From contig JACCIC010000175.1 of the NCBI GenBank assembly GCA_018907035.1, positions 1,146,501 through 1,210,500 on the forward strand: a stretch of DNA of 64,000 bases, read 5' to 3'. This document shows, piece after piece, positions 1-12,292 of the stretch. This stretch comes from Sycobia sp. Sy_11 (taxonomy: Eukaryota; Arthropoda; Insecta; Hymenoptera; Epichrysomallidae). How positions within the stretch are numbered: position 1 is the first letter of the stretch; every line of letters begins with the position of its first letter. A program made the translations under genes and the position numbers. The notes under the pieces were generated by a model that worked only from the letters and a program-made list of their open reading frames with translations, ran no database searches and was not told the origin of the DNA.

Positions 1-345
1 AATCGATGCAAAAACGACTTCTTTTTGTGGCACTGAAGATATAATTTTGAAGTCAAAAGATAATAATCGACGTTACTCTGCGTCACTTCCTGTGGCACCC
101 AATTTCCTAATTTTTGGAGGAATCACACTGATTATTGGAAATGGCTTGGCATGTTATGCCCAACGATGTATCCCTCTTCTCTTCCATATCAAAATCGACG
201 CTTTTGAAATACGCAAACCATTTTTGATACATTCTAACATCTGGAGCATATTCCGGATATACTTCTGAGAACAAATGATAAGCTTCAGATGCATTTTTCC
301 TTAAAATATACCAATAACGTCCCGCATATGCTCTTTTGTTGATAT
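1..345 (-). pseudogene. mariner transposase fragment (N-terminal region)
   Basis: Read on the minus strand from about 340 downward, the sequence encodes a helix-turn-helix block with ASEAYHLFSEVYPEYAP, then MYQKWFAYFKSVDFDMEEK. This matches the second DNA-binding helix of mariner transposases, where a W-F-x-x-F-K-x-x-D-F-D-x-E-D-K pattern is typical. The frame is lost after about residue 65, before the GRP linker, and no catalytic DDD domain follows, so only the DNA-binding half remains. The element may have continued beyond the left edge of the window. I see no terminal inverted repeat. It is too short and too broken to be functional. Confidence 0.65.
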
Positions 346-1040
346 GTAATTCTATTAAAATTTATAATATTCTTCATATATGTAATACAATCATAATATA
401 CTTTATATTGTGGAATTAATGAAAATTTGATCAAATCTTCTGTCCTTTTTGGTCCTTATTTGATATGCACGTGTCTCCCGTTTTTTGTTTCAGAACTATC
501 AGATAAAGTATAGTTTTCTTTCACGATTGTATACAAATACAAATTGTTATATATTGAAAAATCGGCGTCAAATTTTCTGTCATGTTACGTGACGATTTAA
601 ATCTTTGAACCACGTGATATTTACTTTTCTAAGATTATAATCAAATTAGCCTTTACAGAATTAGTAATAAACAGCAATTTTTTATAAAGAATAATTAATT
701 AAAATTTTTATCAGACAATGAATTAATCAACAGAATAATTAACTCAATTTTTTTCTGTAATTTTTTTTATAAATATAACATTTTGGTTTCCCTACAACCT
801 TTCTTGGCTTAGCATATATCCATCAATCCATTATTCCCATAACCTTGAATACAATTTTCTTTCCTTTAAAAAAGAATTTTTAGAAAAGGAAGCTTTCACC
901 TGCTTTCACTCTGGCTTACTATCTCGCTTAGTAAGTATAAGCCCGACCTCATATCTAACCTTCAGAGCATATAGGTATGGAGGTAGCATATGACGTCAAA
1001 AAGTTGAGGCTAATGTTCTTATAGTGTAAGAGAGAGGTAA

Positions 1041-1099
<59 letters not shown>

Positions 1100-1258
1100 G
1101 AATCAAATACTATGATGATTATATAAAGGGAGCATCCCGAGCGTGATTTCAATGGTATTTTAGTCTTACATGCCACGCGTGCCTATCGCATGTGCATACA
1201 TATATATTTACATATACACGCATATCTATATACCTATATGCGGTATAGTATATGGGTT

Positions 1259-1313
<55 letters not shown>

Positions 1314-1474
1314 TTTTTATTTCTCTCTATTTTATTTTATTTCTAACTATTTTATTTCTCTCTTACAATCCCAATCCCTGATTTTTTGTAAACGAGATAG
1401 AAAAGGTATAGTCATTCTCTATTTCTCTTGAACATTACAAAACTATTCGTCTGTACATTTTACATGCTACTTTC

Positions 1475-1512
<38 letters not shown>

Positions 1513-2214
1513 TATTTTCTAACGGAAAACCTATGACCAAACCTAATGGGATAAATGCAGTTTAGGAAACTTACTCCTAACTCTACTTCTCGCTGACCAT
1601 ATTATAAATTCTTTTAGGGTTAAAGTCCTAACAATTTTATATTTGAAATTCTACTGAAGTTATTGAAAACAAGGAGAGTCTGGCCGTTATTATAATAGAA
1701 CTGTACGATCGAGGGAAATACTTACTAGTGAAGAAACGACACACACAGGCAGATTTAGTCGTTGCCTGAAATTCAGTTAAGCTTATAAATCAGATGTAAA
1801 TTCTTGTATATTGACAAAATTGTATGTAATTTACAATCGCATTTTATACAATAATAATGCATATAAATAAAATCAATGAAGATAAAAATACTGTAAAACC
1901 TTGAAACTCGGAAAATGATATCAGAATAGATAAGACAACTATAACTAGAACATTTATAAATATCCAATTTTGAAGATATTTGGGCTGTTTTTATATTTTA
2001 TTTATAATATCATGCTCTGATCAAGCGTTTTCCAATTTCATAAAATGTTGATTCTATACATTCAACTGTACATTTACAATCTATAAATTATGTTTATGAA
2101 AATTATTCCGTTGAAAGTTATACGCATTCTTCCTACTTGCCAATGATTTTAATTTATACATGTTCAAAGAATTGGAGATAATTGTATAAATGTTTTCAAA
2201 ACTGTAAAATTATT
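345..2214. other. AT-rich intergenic DNA with three (TA)n runs
   Basis: I see no gene here. The stretch holds perfect or nearly perfect (TA)n runs at about 1045-1097, 1260-1311 and 1478-1508. The open frame across the second run encodes only alternating Tyr-Ile and is an artefact of the repeat. Confidence 0.7.
1045..1097. repeat. (TA)n microsatellite
   Basis: Perfect dinucleotide run of about 26 copies. Confidence 0.95.
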
Positions 2215-2450
2215 ATAAGAGAGGTCATTGGTTCAGACGGTAAAGGTATCGGCGAGGGCATCGGTTTGTTTACTAATCGTTAAACGAGCGACTTTGTATT
2301 TGCCTTTTCAAGATTGCGCGATAGCCCGACTTGGATTCTCGTCAAGCGAATTTTTGGGAAAGATTTTTCAGTACAGCGTTTCCTGATTTTTAGGGGACAA
2401 AAATGAAGCTCGTCAATTTGTACTATTATTATAATAAATAAATATAAACT
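2215..2450 (+). repeat. tRNA-derived SINE, family 1, copy 1
   Basis: The 5' part reads like a tRNA gene promoter: an A-box-like stretch around GGTTCAGACGGTAAAGG near 2230 and a degenerate B-box near 2330 (CTTGGATTCTCGTC). The element continues through TTTTTGGGAAAGA and ends in AGCTCGTCAATTTG followed by an AATAAATAAATA tail. A second copy lies on the minus strand inside intron 4 of the lysine-rich membrane protein gene at about 11470-11750, and the two align over most of their length with many substitutions. A tRNA-like head, unrelated body and A-rich tail make a SINE more likely than a real tRNA gene. Confidence 0.65.
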
Positions 2451-2540
2451 TAACTTTTATTATCCCATTATTTCAATTTATTTTGAAGAAGAAAAAAGTA
2501 AAATATATTACGTGTTTCTATAGCATATTTGTCAATTTGG

Positions 2541-2814
2541 AGCCGCCTGCGAAACGCTTTTAATTATCTCGCGCAGGGAGTTGCCGCTCAATTCGAACGA
2601 CAATTATCGCTCCATCGCTCGCGTATGGGAAAATTTATGCTACGATAAAATCGCGGCGACGAGTGGTCGCTTGATCTATTGTGCCGTGGTACAGCTGCAG
2701 CACAAGCTCGATTTGCATAAGCTTTTTTCATATCCGGAGATCTCGGGGTATTGGAATTTGTTCAAGAAGTACTGCTGGTACTGCGAAGCTGTCAAGATAC
2801 TATACAGTTATTAA
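2541..2814 (+). other. GC-richer open stretch, possible coding remnant, unrecognised
   Basis: An open frame runs from about 2578 to the TAA at 2812-2814 with CG-ending codons (TCG, CGC, GCG) quite unlike the surrounding AT-rich DNA. There is no upstream ATG in frame; CAG at 2574-2576 could be a 3' splice site, making this a terminal exon of about 78 codons. The peptide is rich in Trp, Tyr and Cys near its C-terminus (FKKYCWYCEAVKILYSY). I do not recognise it. It could equally be a transposon-captured fragment, as it lies just downstream of the SINE. Confidence 0.25.
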
Positions 2815-3195
2815 TGTAGCTTTTAAAAAGAACTAATATTCTTCTAATATTGAATAATTATTAAGATTATAAGCCTTGGAACCGTTAATAATACTTAAAT
2901 TTTATCAGACATTTTTAGTATCTTTTTAGAATATATAGTCCGTAATAAATAGCTAATATAGCCAATGTATTTACATATATATCATTAGAAGGTAAAATGT
3001 ATTCGTACATTTAGCTGTTACACAATCTGACTGAAACTAGTATTCACGAAAAAGCACAAAACATCCAAGTTATTAATATACATTTACAATATCTAGACTA
3101 TAGTTTAATTATACATTTTTTGTATAAAAAATTACAAATCGTATAAATAATGCAGTTGAGTTATTTTCGTGAAATCTATTTTGCTTATATTAATG

Positions 3196-3249
<54 letters not shown>

Positions 3250-3789
3250 CTTTTATCAAATCAATCGCTTATTGTTCTTTAATATTTTCAATTTTATAAC
3301 AATTTTTTTTTAATTTTTCCACAAATACTATAAATTTTTCCACATAACATAAATTAAATTACTTTAAATTATGATTATTCTGATATCTACTCCGATATTA
3401 TAATTCCTGATGATTTTATCACTATATCCTAATAAGTTTAGATGTAAAAAGTATTTTTATTTTTATTAATATACCTTAGTATTTAGTTGAATAGCAAGAG
3501 AAAAGCACTGGAAATACCTTTAGAATAAAATTAATACTGACTTAACAAAATATTTTCACGTATCCACGTTTATATTTACATAAGCGTTTTATAAAAGTTA
3601 TTAATTTTCTACTAATAAGGAGGCACACTTAAATTATGAGAAAATTTACTACATATATAAAATTTTTAATTATTAAAAATTAGTATAAGTATAGCAATTA
3701 TTAATAAAAATCTTTATAGGTAGCAAGTTTAGTGTTTCGTAAATTTTGATGAAACATTCCTCTCAGTGTAATAAAGAAATTTATAAAGT
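2815..3789. other. AT-rich intergenic DNA
   Basis: No coding signal. It contains a (TA)n run at about 3198-3246. Confidence 0.6.
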
Positions 3790-5235
3790 TTTAATTAAGT
3801 TATGCATAGCCCTATTAACCCTATTCTTGTAGATTTATGTAATGAATTCGAGTGTGTAAAAAAGGTATGTTTTGATATATGTACCTCTATATTTTAGATA
3901 TGTTGATGACATACTTATAGCCTCAAAGAATAATTGATTACATTATAGCTTAGTATTTTTAACTCTTATAACAATTGTTTACAGTTTATAACCGAATTAT
4001 CCATTAAGAATTAATATTAATTTCCTCGATATTATATCATTTGTACTAATAATAATGGTTACTATTGTAAAAAATTGGTATAAAAAATTAATTTTTTTCA
4101 AGTTAATAAAATATATCTAAACTATCATTCTCATTTTCCCAGACAATATAAGATAAGATCAGTTGTTTCTCTTATTGATAAAAGGTATCTGGTAAAAGAT
4201 ATCTCGTAGAAGCTCATTCTCCTAAAGTCGTAATATTAAAATAATTAAGCAATTACCTTTACACAGTGATGATCCATTAAAATTTGTTACTATAAGTACA
4301 TTAATAATAATCGTACATAATCAAAATCCATTAAAATTTTAATAATACCGATAATAACAATTGAAATCGTTTTTATAAAAAGGTGTTACCGATTCTTTAT
4401 ATAAAAACAATTAACCATATATTAATTTGAAAAAATTTGTTAAAAAACATAATACAGTTTTAATTAACAACATTAAGATTATACATTCTCTAATATTATA
4501 AAGCTTGGTAAAGATAAGGCAAAAGGCAAATAAAATGGACAAAACTATAAATGTAGTATGCAAAATAACCTGCTTAAACTTCAATCAAAAAAATGTAGGA
4601 TAAACATTTAGCGGATTCAAAAAAGAATTACTGAACATAATGATTGTAAAATTGCAAAAACAAGCTCTACTGCGTTATACAATCATCTAAAGATTAAGCA
4701 AATATTCGTTCGATTTTAATAATGTTCAAAAGATTGAGAAAGAAAGGCGTATTAATAAACGATTTTCTTTCCCGAAATACTGTTGAATCATTATGAAAAA
4801 AAAAGAAAAAAAAATGTAAACAGACAGTACGTTATATTCAACCTTAGTAACGAACATAAGGTATTTTTCAATAATATTGGCATGTTTATATACGTGTTTA
4901 TGTATGGCATATGTATGTGAGATGTATATAAACATCTATAAAGAGTATATATATTTGTATTACCCTCTACCGTGCCCTCTATACTCACTGTTTATTTATT
5001 AATTTTGGTATTGATATTATACATCGTTTGTCCTTCATCCTGAAACAGGTTATTAATTTGGTCTATATTAGTTAAGACTAACATATATTGTAGGTTTCAA
5101 TTCGGATCATCTTAATTAATTTTAATAATTTATTTTTATTTTATTTTAATTCCTCGAAGAAGGGACTTATTTATAGGTCCGAAACGGTATTCAGCGATTT
5201 TTTGTACATAAGTTAAAAAATAATTTACGGCAAAT
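3790..5235 (+). pseudogene. Penelope-like retroelement relic (RT plus GIY-YIG)
   Basis: Near 3895 the + strand encodes RYVDDILIAS, the catalytic YxDD box of a reverse transcriptase. It is followed at 4010-4030 by RININFLDI and at 4105-4200 by LNYHSHFPRQYKIRSVVSL then a region with IDKRYLV, the order seen in Penelope-like elements. At 4530-4790 a GIY-YIG endonuclease C-terminus is readable: VCKITC, then KRITEHNDCKIAKTSS and TALYNHL, then a charged tail. At 5145-5190 a stretch with GAAGAAGGGACTT and GTCCGAAACGG resembles the 3' terminal part of these elements, which often carries a hammerhead-like motif. Stops and frameshifts are frequent, so it is dead. Confidence 0.7.
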
Positions 5236-5503
5236 ACATCGTTAAAACCCACTGTTTATATACTTATTTATACTTAAATGGTTAAACTTAAAATTACTAA
5301 CACTCAAAGTGGTTTAGATAGACATTATAAATGTATGTGTTTCCCATGTTTTTTATTATAAAATCTAATTTCTATCAATACTATAATATTTAACGGGAGT
5401 GATAAATGAGGTTAAAGAAAAGGTAAATTATGACCATCGGATAAGAGGACTATAGTTCTATCTAATACTTTATATATCTAAAAATTGTCTAATAAAAAAT
5501 ATC

Positions 5504-5555
<52 letters not shown>

Positions 5556-6603
5556 TAAAATTTTAATTTAACATATTTGGTTTTCTATTTTTTATAACAT
5601 TCTCTGATTCAAATATTTATTTTATGAAATAAAAACATTTATATCTAAAACAATACGACAAATACTAATTACTAATAGTAATAATAGATATTGAATAATT
5701 AGATTTTCTTAGAAAATATTTCCGATCAAAATCCGACCCCGATTTTGCTACAAATTTGTATACCATTATGCTTTTTATGGTACTGATTACGAATGTCGTA
5801 GTTGCTTTTGACAGAAATTGTATTTGCATGGGCAAATCAATAAAAAATACATAAAAATGATAGGTTTTCGAATTTATCTAAGAAAATACGAAAAACATTT
5901 AAAAAATATATCATAACAAGCCTGTATAGATCTCATCAAAATATATATTTTTTTGGTATAAGCCATATTTATCGAGAAAAATTCAAACATTCCGTCCTCG
6001 ATTCCGTCTCGAGGTCGAGGCCCCTGCGGCCAAAAAATGATGCTTATTATACGAACTTGTCTCGAAAAATAAGAAAAACTTCTAAATCTAGAAAAAAATA
6101 TTTGAAATTAATATTGTGTAGATTACGATTAAAATACGTTTTTCTTGTATTATATGAATTTTTTCAGTAGAAGCATTTTTTCGATGATAAATTCCATAAA
6201 TATGAATATAAAGAGAATTCGGCCACATCGGAAGCCATATCGCGGTCGATGCCCGCGGGACCACAAAAACGGAATAATTGAATTTTCCTTTCAAAATATT
6301 AGTTTTACCAAAAAATGTATAAAACAAAAAATATATTTTTTGATAAAGTCTGCAACTTTTGTTTAAAATATTTTAAAAAAAAGTTTCTCATTTTTCGAGA
6401 TAAATTTGAAAAACCAAGATTTTTATTGTTTTTCATCGGTTTCTTCGTGAATTTTCGTAATAATTCAAAAATTAGTCGTAATCAAGGACGCCAGAAAACA
6501 TATGTGTACTAATTTTCATCAAGGTCGGGGTTCGGTGCTTTTCTGAAGTTTGTCCAATAAATGTACATGATTTATAAAAAGAATAAGACTTAAATTTGCT
6601 ATA

Positions 6604-6654
<51 letters not shown>

Positions 6655-7079
6655 ATCTTATTTGATCTTATTGTTAAATATCGTATGATATATATCATGC
6701 TTTTCAATTACTATATAAGATATTTTATCGGCTATATAAATGAAGATTGTAAATAAATGCTGGCATATAATGCTAGAAAACATGCTCAACTTTGTTTTAC
6801 AATAACTTATAACAAGAAAGCATTAATTATTGCATTGCGATTCAAATTTTTTATTCGAATAAATGATATGTATAAACTTGCAAGCATCGTCCATAACTTT
6901 CGCGGTGATGTTTTTTATTATAAACTTATAGGGTAAAGTTAATTGTGGATATACAGATAAAGAAAACTCATCGACACGTAAGCAAAGAAAGAGCTTCAGT
7001 CCCCACCAACGATAGAGCTTCATCATTATTATTGTTCTGATATACACTGGGTATCTGGCAATTGCAATTGAGTAATATA
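5236..7079. other. AT-rich DNA with degenerate dispersed repeats
   Basis: No gene seen. (TA)n runs lie at about 5505-5551 and 6607-6650. Between 5860 and 6530 there are several related short blocks, with phrases such as CTCATCAAAATATATATTTT and TTTTCGAGATAAATTTG, and GC-rich punctuations near 6000-6025 and 6235-6265. A diverged cousin of the first block appears at about 53095-53240. This looks like an old, decayed dispersed repeat. Confidence 0.5.
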
Positions 7080-7739
7080 TTTAGAAGAGCGCGCGCGCAA
7101 GACGAAGAGGAAGAGAGGTGGAGGGAGAGAAAGAGAGAATTTTACAGAAACTGTATATACCTGACCCTATGTTCTGATAGTTTCGATATTTCCCAATGCC
7201 CATACTGTTTTAACCTTCGTTATAACAATCTGTGATTGTACAAATGCAATAATATTCATATATTTTTTACAATAATCGTCGACATCACCGTACTGTCGTG
7301 ACGAGGTGCGTGCGCATACGTGTGTAAGGTACGAGACTATAGTGCGAGAGCATATACACGTGCATGACTCGAGTCAATGCATCGCTGCTGAATTGCTGAT
7401 GATGCCTGCTGCCATCAGCATGTTCATGTGTCGTATCGTTTATGCATAGGCAGGCAGAGATAAATAGGCACACGTATAGGCCACGTATATTAGGCCGCTT
7501 CAATTCCGTCTTTCGTCTTCGTCTCTCCGTCTCTCCGTCTTTGGTTGACCATCGTCGACGTGTTATTATAAAAGTTAAGTTAAGAGACACATTATAGGGG
7601 GGACTGCGGCGCGCAGGCCCACAAGCGCGTACAAGCTCCGCGGCGGTATAAGATAAGCTGGTATAAGAAGGCGTAACGTAACAGAAACAGACTCCTGTCT
7701 TGTCTCCCTCTCCCGTGCGGAAGCTACTGGTACGCGTCC

Positions 7740-7784
<45 letters not shown>

Positions 7785-7914
7785 GAGGCCTCGAGCAGCG
7801 CATACATCGTCACTCATCAGTAACAATTTTACACATCGGTCTTAGAGTGCGAAAGGATCGCGCATAGGTTGTCGGATAAAAAGTAAAAAGAAAGAAAGAA
7901 GAGTAAAGGCTACA
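7080..7914 (+). promoter_or_regulatory. promoter and 5' leader region of the lysine-rich membrane protein gene
   Basis: Base composition rises sharply in GC and CpG compared with the flanks. A purine-rich stretch at 7085-7138, a CpG-containing core at about 7275-7740 and a (CT)n tract at 7741-7786 lie upstream of the ATG at 7915. Such GAGA-type tracts are common in insect promoters. Open frames on the minus strand here translate mostly simple sequence and are not genes. The transcription start cannot be placed exactly from sequence alone. Confidence 0.5.
7741..7786. repeat. (CT)n tract in promoter region
   Basis: About 23 CT units with one late interruption, 130 bp upstream of the start codon of the metadherin-like gene. 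Confidence 0.95.
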
Positions 7915-8285
7915 ATGGACGTGAGTGCCTTGCTACTCCATACCCAGTACGCCATACCGGTGGGCATCGTACTCGTTTGTGCCGTACTTGTGTTCGCGTT
8001 TGGCTTCAAAAAGGCCGAGCAGCCACCTTTTTCCCACCTTTCAGGAGCTGTCTCCGATCTCGAACGCAAGCCTCAGACGAAGAAACGATCCAAGACCAAG
8101 GAAAAGGTAAGTGCCCCCTCCCCCTATGATAATTATAATTTTTTATTTATGTGTTTTTTACTGGCTCGTTATTTGGGAGAGTAGTATTAGTACTAGTACT
8201 ATTAGTATATTGAGTAGTGAATTCTTAGAGTTCTTTTATTCTCACGAGTGATCGATATCGAGGTGGCACCAGAATATGTATATAT

Positions 8286-8340
<55 letters not shown>

Positions 8341-11300
8341 GTTAACGCAATGTATTACGAGGGCGTAACTTCTTCCTTTTTCTTCTTTTTTTTTTTTTTT
8401 TTAATACAAATTCGATATTTTTGCATTGCCACTATAAAATTTTATTTATTTTTTTAAATAATCTACGTAATGTTTAAAAATTTTTCCTTACTAATTTTCA
8501 TCATTTTGTTTAACTCAGAACGCAACTTAAATTTAAAAATGATCAATTTTGAATATTTGAAAGACAAGACAGTGCGCGATGTGTCCAATTTTGCAGTTGA
8601 CGCATATGTGAAACTGGGGTACTCAATTTTGGGTTTTAAAATTATGTAACTTATTTTTTTTTTTTATTTCCTTCTTAAAATTTCGACGAATTTGCCGAAA
8701 AAATTATGTTTTTGGCAATGATGTTTGTTAATGTTTCATTTAGAAATCTCGTCATTTTTTATTCGACGTAGAAAAAATATGGATGACTTGCAACTGCACA
8801 AGTAGCGTAAACTGGGGCACGGTCTACGTCTACTACGGTGTATTTGAGTAAGCTATCTTATTCATTTCCTATTTTTCACCTACCACGCCTTTTTCGATCC
8901 AATTGATATCTGTATATTTATATAGTTCTCAAAGGATTGTTAAAAAAGGAAGCAAATGTAATTTTTTAATTAGAAGAAAAATAATGTTTATTTTTCGTTT
9001 ATCTCAATTTTTTACCCAATGTTCTTTGTTTTTTTTTTTAGACGTTCTTATAATCTTATATAAGTGATGCTTATACATGTATAACATGTGTATTACATAT
9101 TATATCCTTACAGGTATATGCCTATGAAAATTTTATTCTATTCCTTTCGTATTAATGAAAGCTTTTGCAGTGGTAGGGGCTCGTTATTTCTTTTAAATCT
9201 TTAGCAAGTTAAAAGATTTTCGTTAATTGTTCTATTAATTCTTAGAAATACTGACGAGATTGAAGTGTGTTGAGTATGGGTTGCGCGCTCCATATGGTTG
9301 GGTTGCGCGCGTCTATCGCCACGCACGCATACATAAACGTAAGATTTCTCGCATCGAAGGCAATGGATCTTTTGACCTCCGCAAGTATGGCGAGAAAAAA
9401 TATAAAATATCTTAAATAATAGATGAAAATATAGTAAAAGTAAAGAAACGTTATCATGAATAAAGAATAACAAAATTACGACTCTTCCAGATAATAATTG
9501 AATATTATTTTATATTCAGATAGTAATTCTATATTAAGAAAATATAAAAATCGAAAAACCATAATTTATAAGAATAAACAAATATTTTTTAATGATTTAT
9601 TGATTCTTTTATTTATATATATATAACGTAAATGAATCGAAATCTCCATCGAAATGGTATCCGACTGTCCGTATAGTGTCCTCTTTATCCCTCTTTTTCG
9701 TGTTCTAATCAGCTGGAACCTGAGAAGGGCTCTCTGACGTAACCTATATACGCATATACAATTTTCAAAAAAAGTACTTTGTTACACTGCTACCATCTCA
9801 CTTATATCTACAAATTTCTGGCAGCTTTAAATTTACTATTTATAAATTGAAGCTCGAGCATTAATTATATCAATTTGTTGAAATTAATTTTTGTTAGTGT
9901 TAGAGTATTTTAAATTTAAATTAATTATTTTTTTAAAACTTAAAAAAAATTTAATTAAACTCATATAATTAGTAAAGAAATGATTTTAAACAAAAATTTA
10001 TTTATTTTTTTCATTAACAATTAATTTTATATAATAAATTATTTAAATATAGTCCTTTTTAATTTTAAAAAATTTTATATAATACAGTTAGGTTTTTGCA
10101 TATTTGTTATTTATAAATTTAATTTTAGCAAAATTATAAACTTTAATAGTAGATTGAATAAAATATTATGTATTTTCAATTTTCACATGTATGTATATAA
10201 TCGAGCTATTTTTGTTAATTTCAGCGAGCAGCAAATGGCCAACCAATTGTAGAAAAAGCAAGCCCTAAGAAATCTGCTTCCTCAAAGTCTGAAACAACAA
10301 TGAAAAAATCTAACAAAACTGATGAAAATGATAGTAAATTAAAGGATAATAATAAAGCGTCAGCTAATAAAAAAGAGAAGTTACAAGAAGCAAAATCTGG
10401 AAAAGAAAATAAAGTAGAACATGTAAAAAATAAGAAAAATTTGAAAAATTTACTGCAAGAAAAACCAGTTGATTATGATGAAGGTATTATTTCATAATTA
10501 ATATAATATTATTATCAGTTTAACTCTTATAAATTTTTTTTTTTTATTTGTAATTATCTATTAAAAATTTTTATTTAATTTATGTTCATATACTTTCTAT
10601 ATAATTTAATTCTTAATCAAGTATAACAAATTTTATTAATTATATTTAAATTTACTTTCTTATATGCTAATGAGAAAAAAATCTTAACTAATTATATTTA
10701 ATTTACTATGTAATTTAAAGGTGACTGGGAACAGGCATATTCGAGGAAAGACAAATTGAAAAAGAAGAGAGAAGAAGAATCTCCGTCTAAAAAATCCAAG
10801 AAAACAAAGAAAGGTGAATTGATCACTGATAATATTCACAAGGAGCAAGAAAAACCAGAAATCAAAGACAAAATTGCAAAGGAGACTGAGAATAAAGAAC
10901 TTAAAGAAAAAGATAATAAAGAAGTTATTTTAACTCCTATTTCTAATAAAGAATCAGAAATAGAAAAGGAAGTTGTGAATAAAGAGAATGTAACTACTAC
11001 AAAGGTATATTTATTTCAAAATTAGCACATATATTGTTGCAGGAATTTCTTCACTATAATTGATTGGTTAAATGTCACACTTTCTTTTATAGTTATTATG
11101 TGTGCTATTAATCAATGAAATTATATAGAGCAAAAATAAAAATCAAAATTATTAATATTAGAATGATTTTGATGAAAAAATGAATTATTAATTTACAGCA
11201 CTCCCCAAAAATAGAAAAACTTCAAAAGGATGAAAAAAAATCTGGTAAAGGTAAAAAAGCGAAAAAAATTGTAGATTCTGAAAATGCTCAGCCAGCATTG

Positions 11301-12292
11301 GAATCAGTATCTATAGAAGGAAACAAGATCGAGCCTATAATTGAGAAGAAAGTTGTTAATCTTGTCCCTAATATAGATACTGCTGAATCTGTTGAGATTG
11401 AGCGAGACAAGAATAAAACTGGGGTTGTTGCTTTTGATGAACTTGGAGGTATGGGATTAAAGACTTTTTATTTATTATTTATTTATTACATATTATACGG
11501 ATTGGATAGGCATAACATTAATAGACATAACACATTACATTAACGAGCTTAATTTCCGCCCCTGGAAAAATCGGAAAACACTGTTTTGTAAAGTGCATCC
11601 GAAAAATTCAGTTGACGGGAATCGAACTCTGGCCATCGAGCAGCCTTGACTTGGCAAGTAAAGCCCGGCGTTTAACAATAGTAAACAAACCGATGCCTTT
11701 ACCGCCTGAGCCAACGACTGCTCTAAACCTCACTTTAATTTTATTTGTTTTGATTAAGCCGAGGACTAAGAGAATATCGAAGTGGTTTTGACGATTCGTA
11801 GAAAAATGTCAACACCGCTTCACATTGGATTTTGGAACTTTTAAGTCGAATTTTCGTTTATCACAAATTAAAGTCTTATCGATTCTTTTGTTTTGATGGT
11901 TGCTACCTCACTTAACAGTTTTTTCTATCATTATTGCTTTAATATAAATTCTGAAAAATATGCTTCATTTTATAACTGTCAATTTTTATTCCGACATTAC
12001 CTTAAATTAAAAAATAACATTTTAATAATTTTGATTTTTTATATTTAATATATAGTTTTTATTTTTTCTGATAATTTATTTATATTAATAATTTTATTTA
12101 GTTATTTTTTGTTTTTACCATTAATTATATTTTTAAGAGAATCGTATTAATGTTAATATCAAGTTAAAGGATGTTTTCACTTGTACAAATATATTTATAA
12201 TATTTTTAATAGTATTATTTGTATGTGCAGATGTATGGAAAGAAGCTAAGCCACCAAAGAAGAGTAAAAAGAAGTCTAGAAAAGACAACTGA
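7915..12292 (+). CDS. lysine-rich single-pass membrane protein, metadherin/LYRIC-like
   Basis: Five coding exons with GT-AG introns: 7915-8106, 10225-10483, 10721-11004, 11199-11448 and 12231-12292, giving 348 aa. Phases are consistent at every junction (0, 1, 0, 1). Residues 1-10 are short and lumenal or extracellular. Residues about 13-30 (IPVGIVLVCAVLVFAFGF) form one transmembrane helix. The rest is Lys/Glu-rich and predicted disordered, with conserved-looking blocks DEGDWEQAYSRKDKLKKKRE across exons 2-3 and FDELGDVWKEA then a basic tail across exons 4-5. The DEGxWE...SRxxKxxxKR block and the NGxxVE motif after a basic run resemble vertebrate metadherin/LYRIC, which also has an N-terminal helix and is an ER, nuclear-envelope or junctional scaffold. 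Vertebrate LYRIC is longer, about 580 aa. A ribosome-binding p180-like or unrelated lysine-rich membrane protein remains possible. The start is chosen as the first ATG of the open exon. Confidence 0.8.
8107..10224. other. intron 1 of the metadherin-like gene
   Basis: The donor is AAG|GTAAGT at 8107 and the acceptor TTCAG ends at 10224. The intron carries a (GA)n run at about 8289-8337, a poly(T) run near 8385-8402, and otherwise AT-rich sequence. I see no recognisable transposon coding sequence in it. Confidence 0.7.
11470..11750 (-). repeat. tRNA-derived SINE, family 1, copy 2, in intron 4
   Basis: On the minus strand it begins near 11745 with an A-box-like TTGGCTCAGGCGGTAAAGG, followed by GCATCGGTTTGTTTACTATT, which matches copy 1 near 2260. 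A good B-box, GAGTTCGATTCCC, lies near 11625. Beyond it are TCCGATTTTTCCAGG and AAGCTCGTTAATG, again shared with copy 1, and an AATAAATAAATAA tail near 11470. It is antisense to the host gene and well away from both splice sites. Confidence 0.75.

Noticed and set aside
1190..1381. Open frames encoding runs of Tyr-Ile (also at 6519, 31714, 35150, 36518, 40941, 44366, 50802, 51620 and 59979)
   Set aside because: They are translations of (TA)n microsatellites that contain no stop in two frames; there is no codon-like sequence beyond the repeat.
2225..2345. tRNA gene
   Set aside because: The A- and B-box-like motifs are too far apart, no acceptor stem pairs, and a related copy with an A-rich tail exists at 11470-11750, so it is a SINE head.
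7285..7826. Minus-strand open frames in the promoter region, including one of 172 aa
   Set aside because: Much of the peptide is Arg-Glu alternation from the (CT)n tract; the region is the GC-rich leader of the + strand gene.
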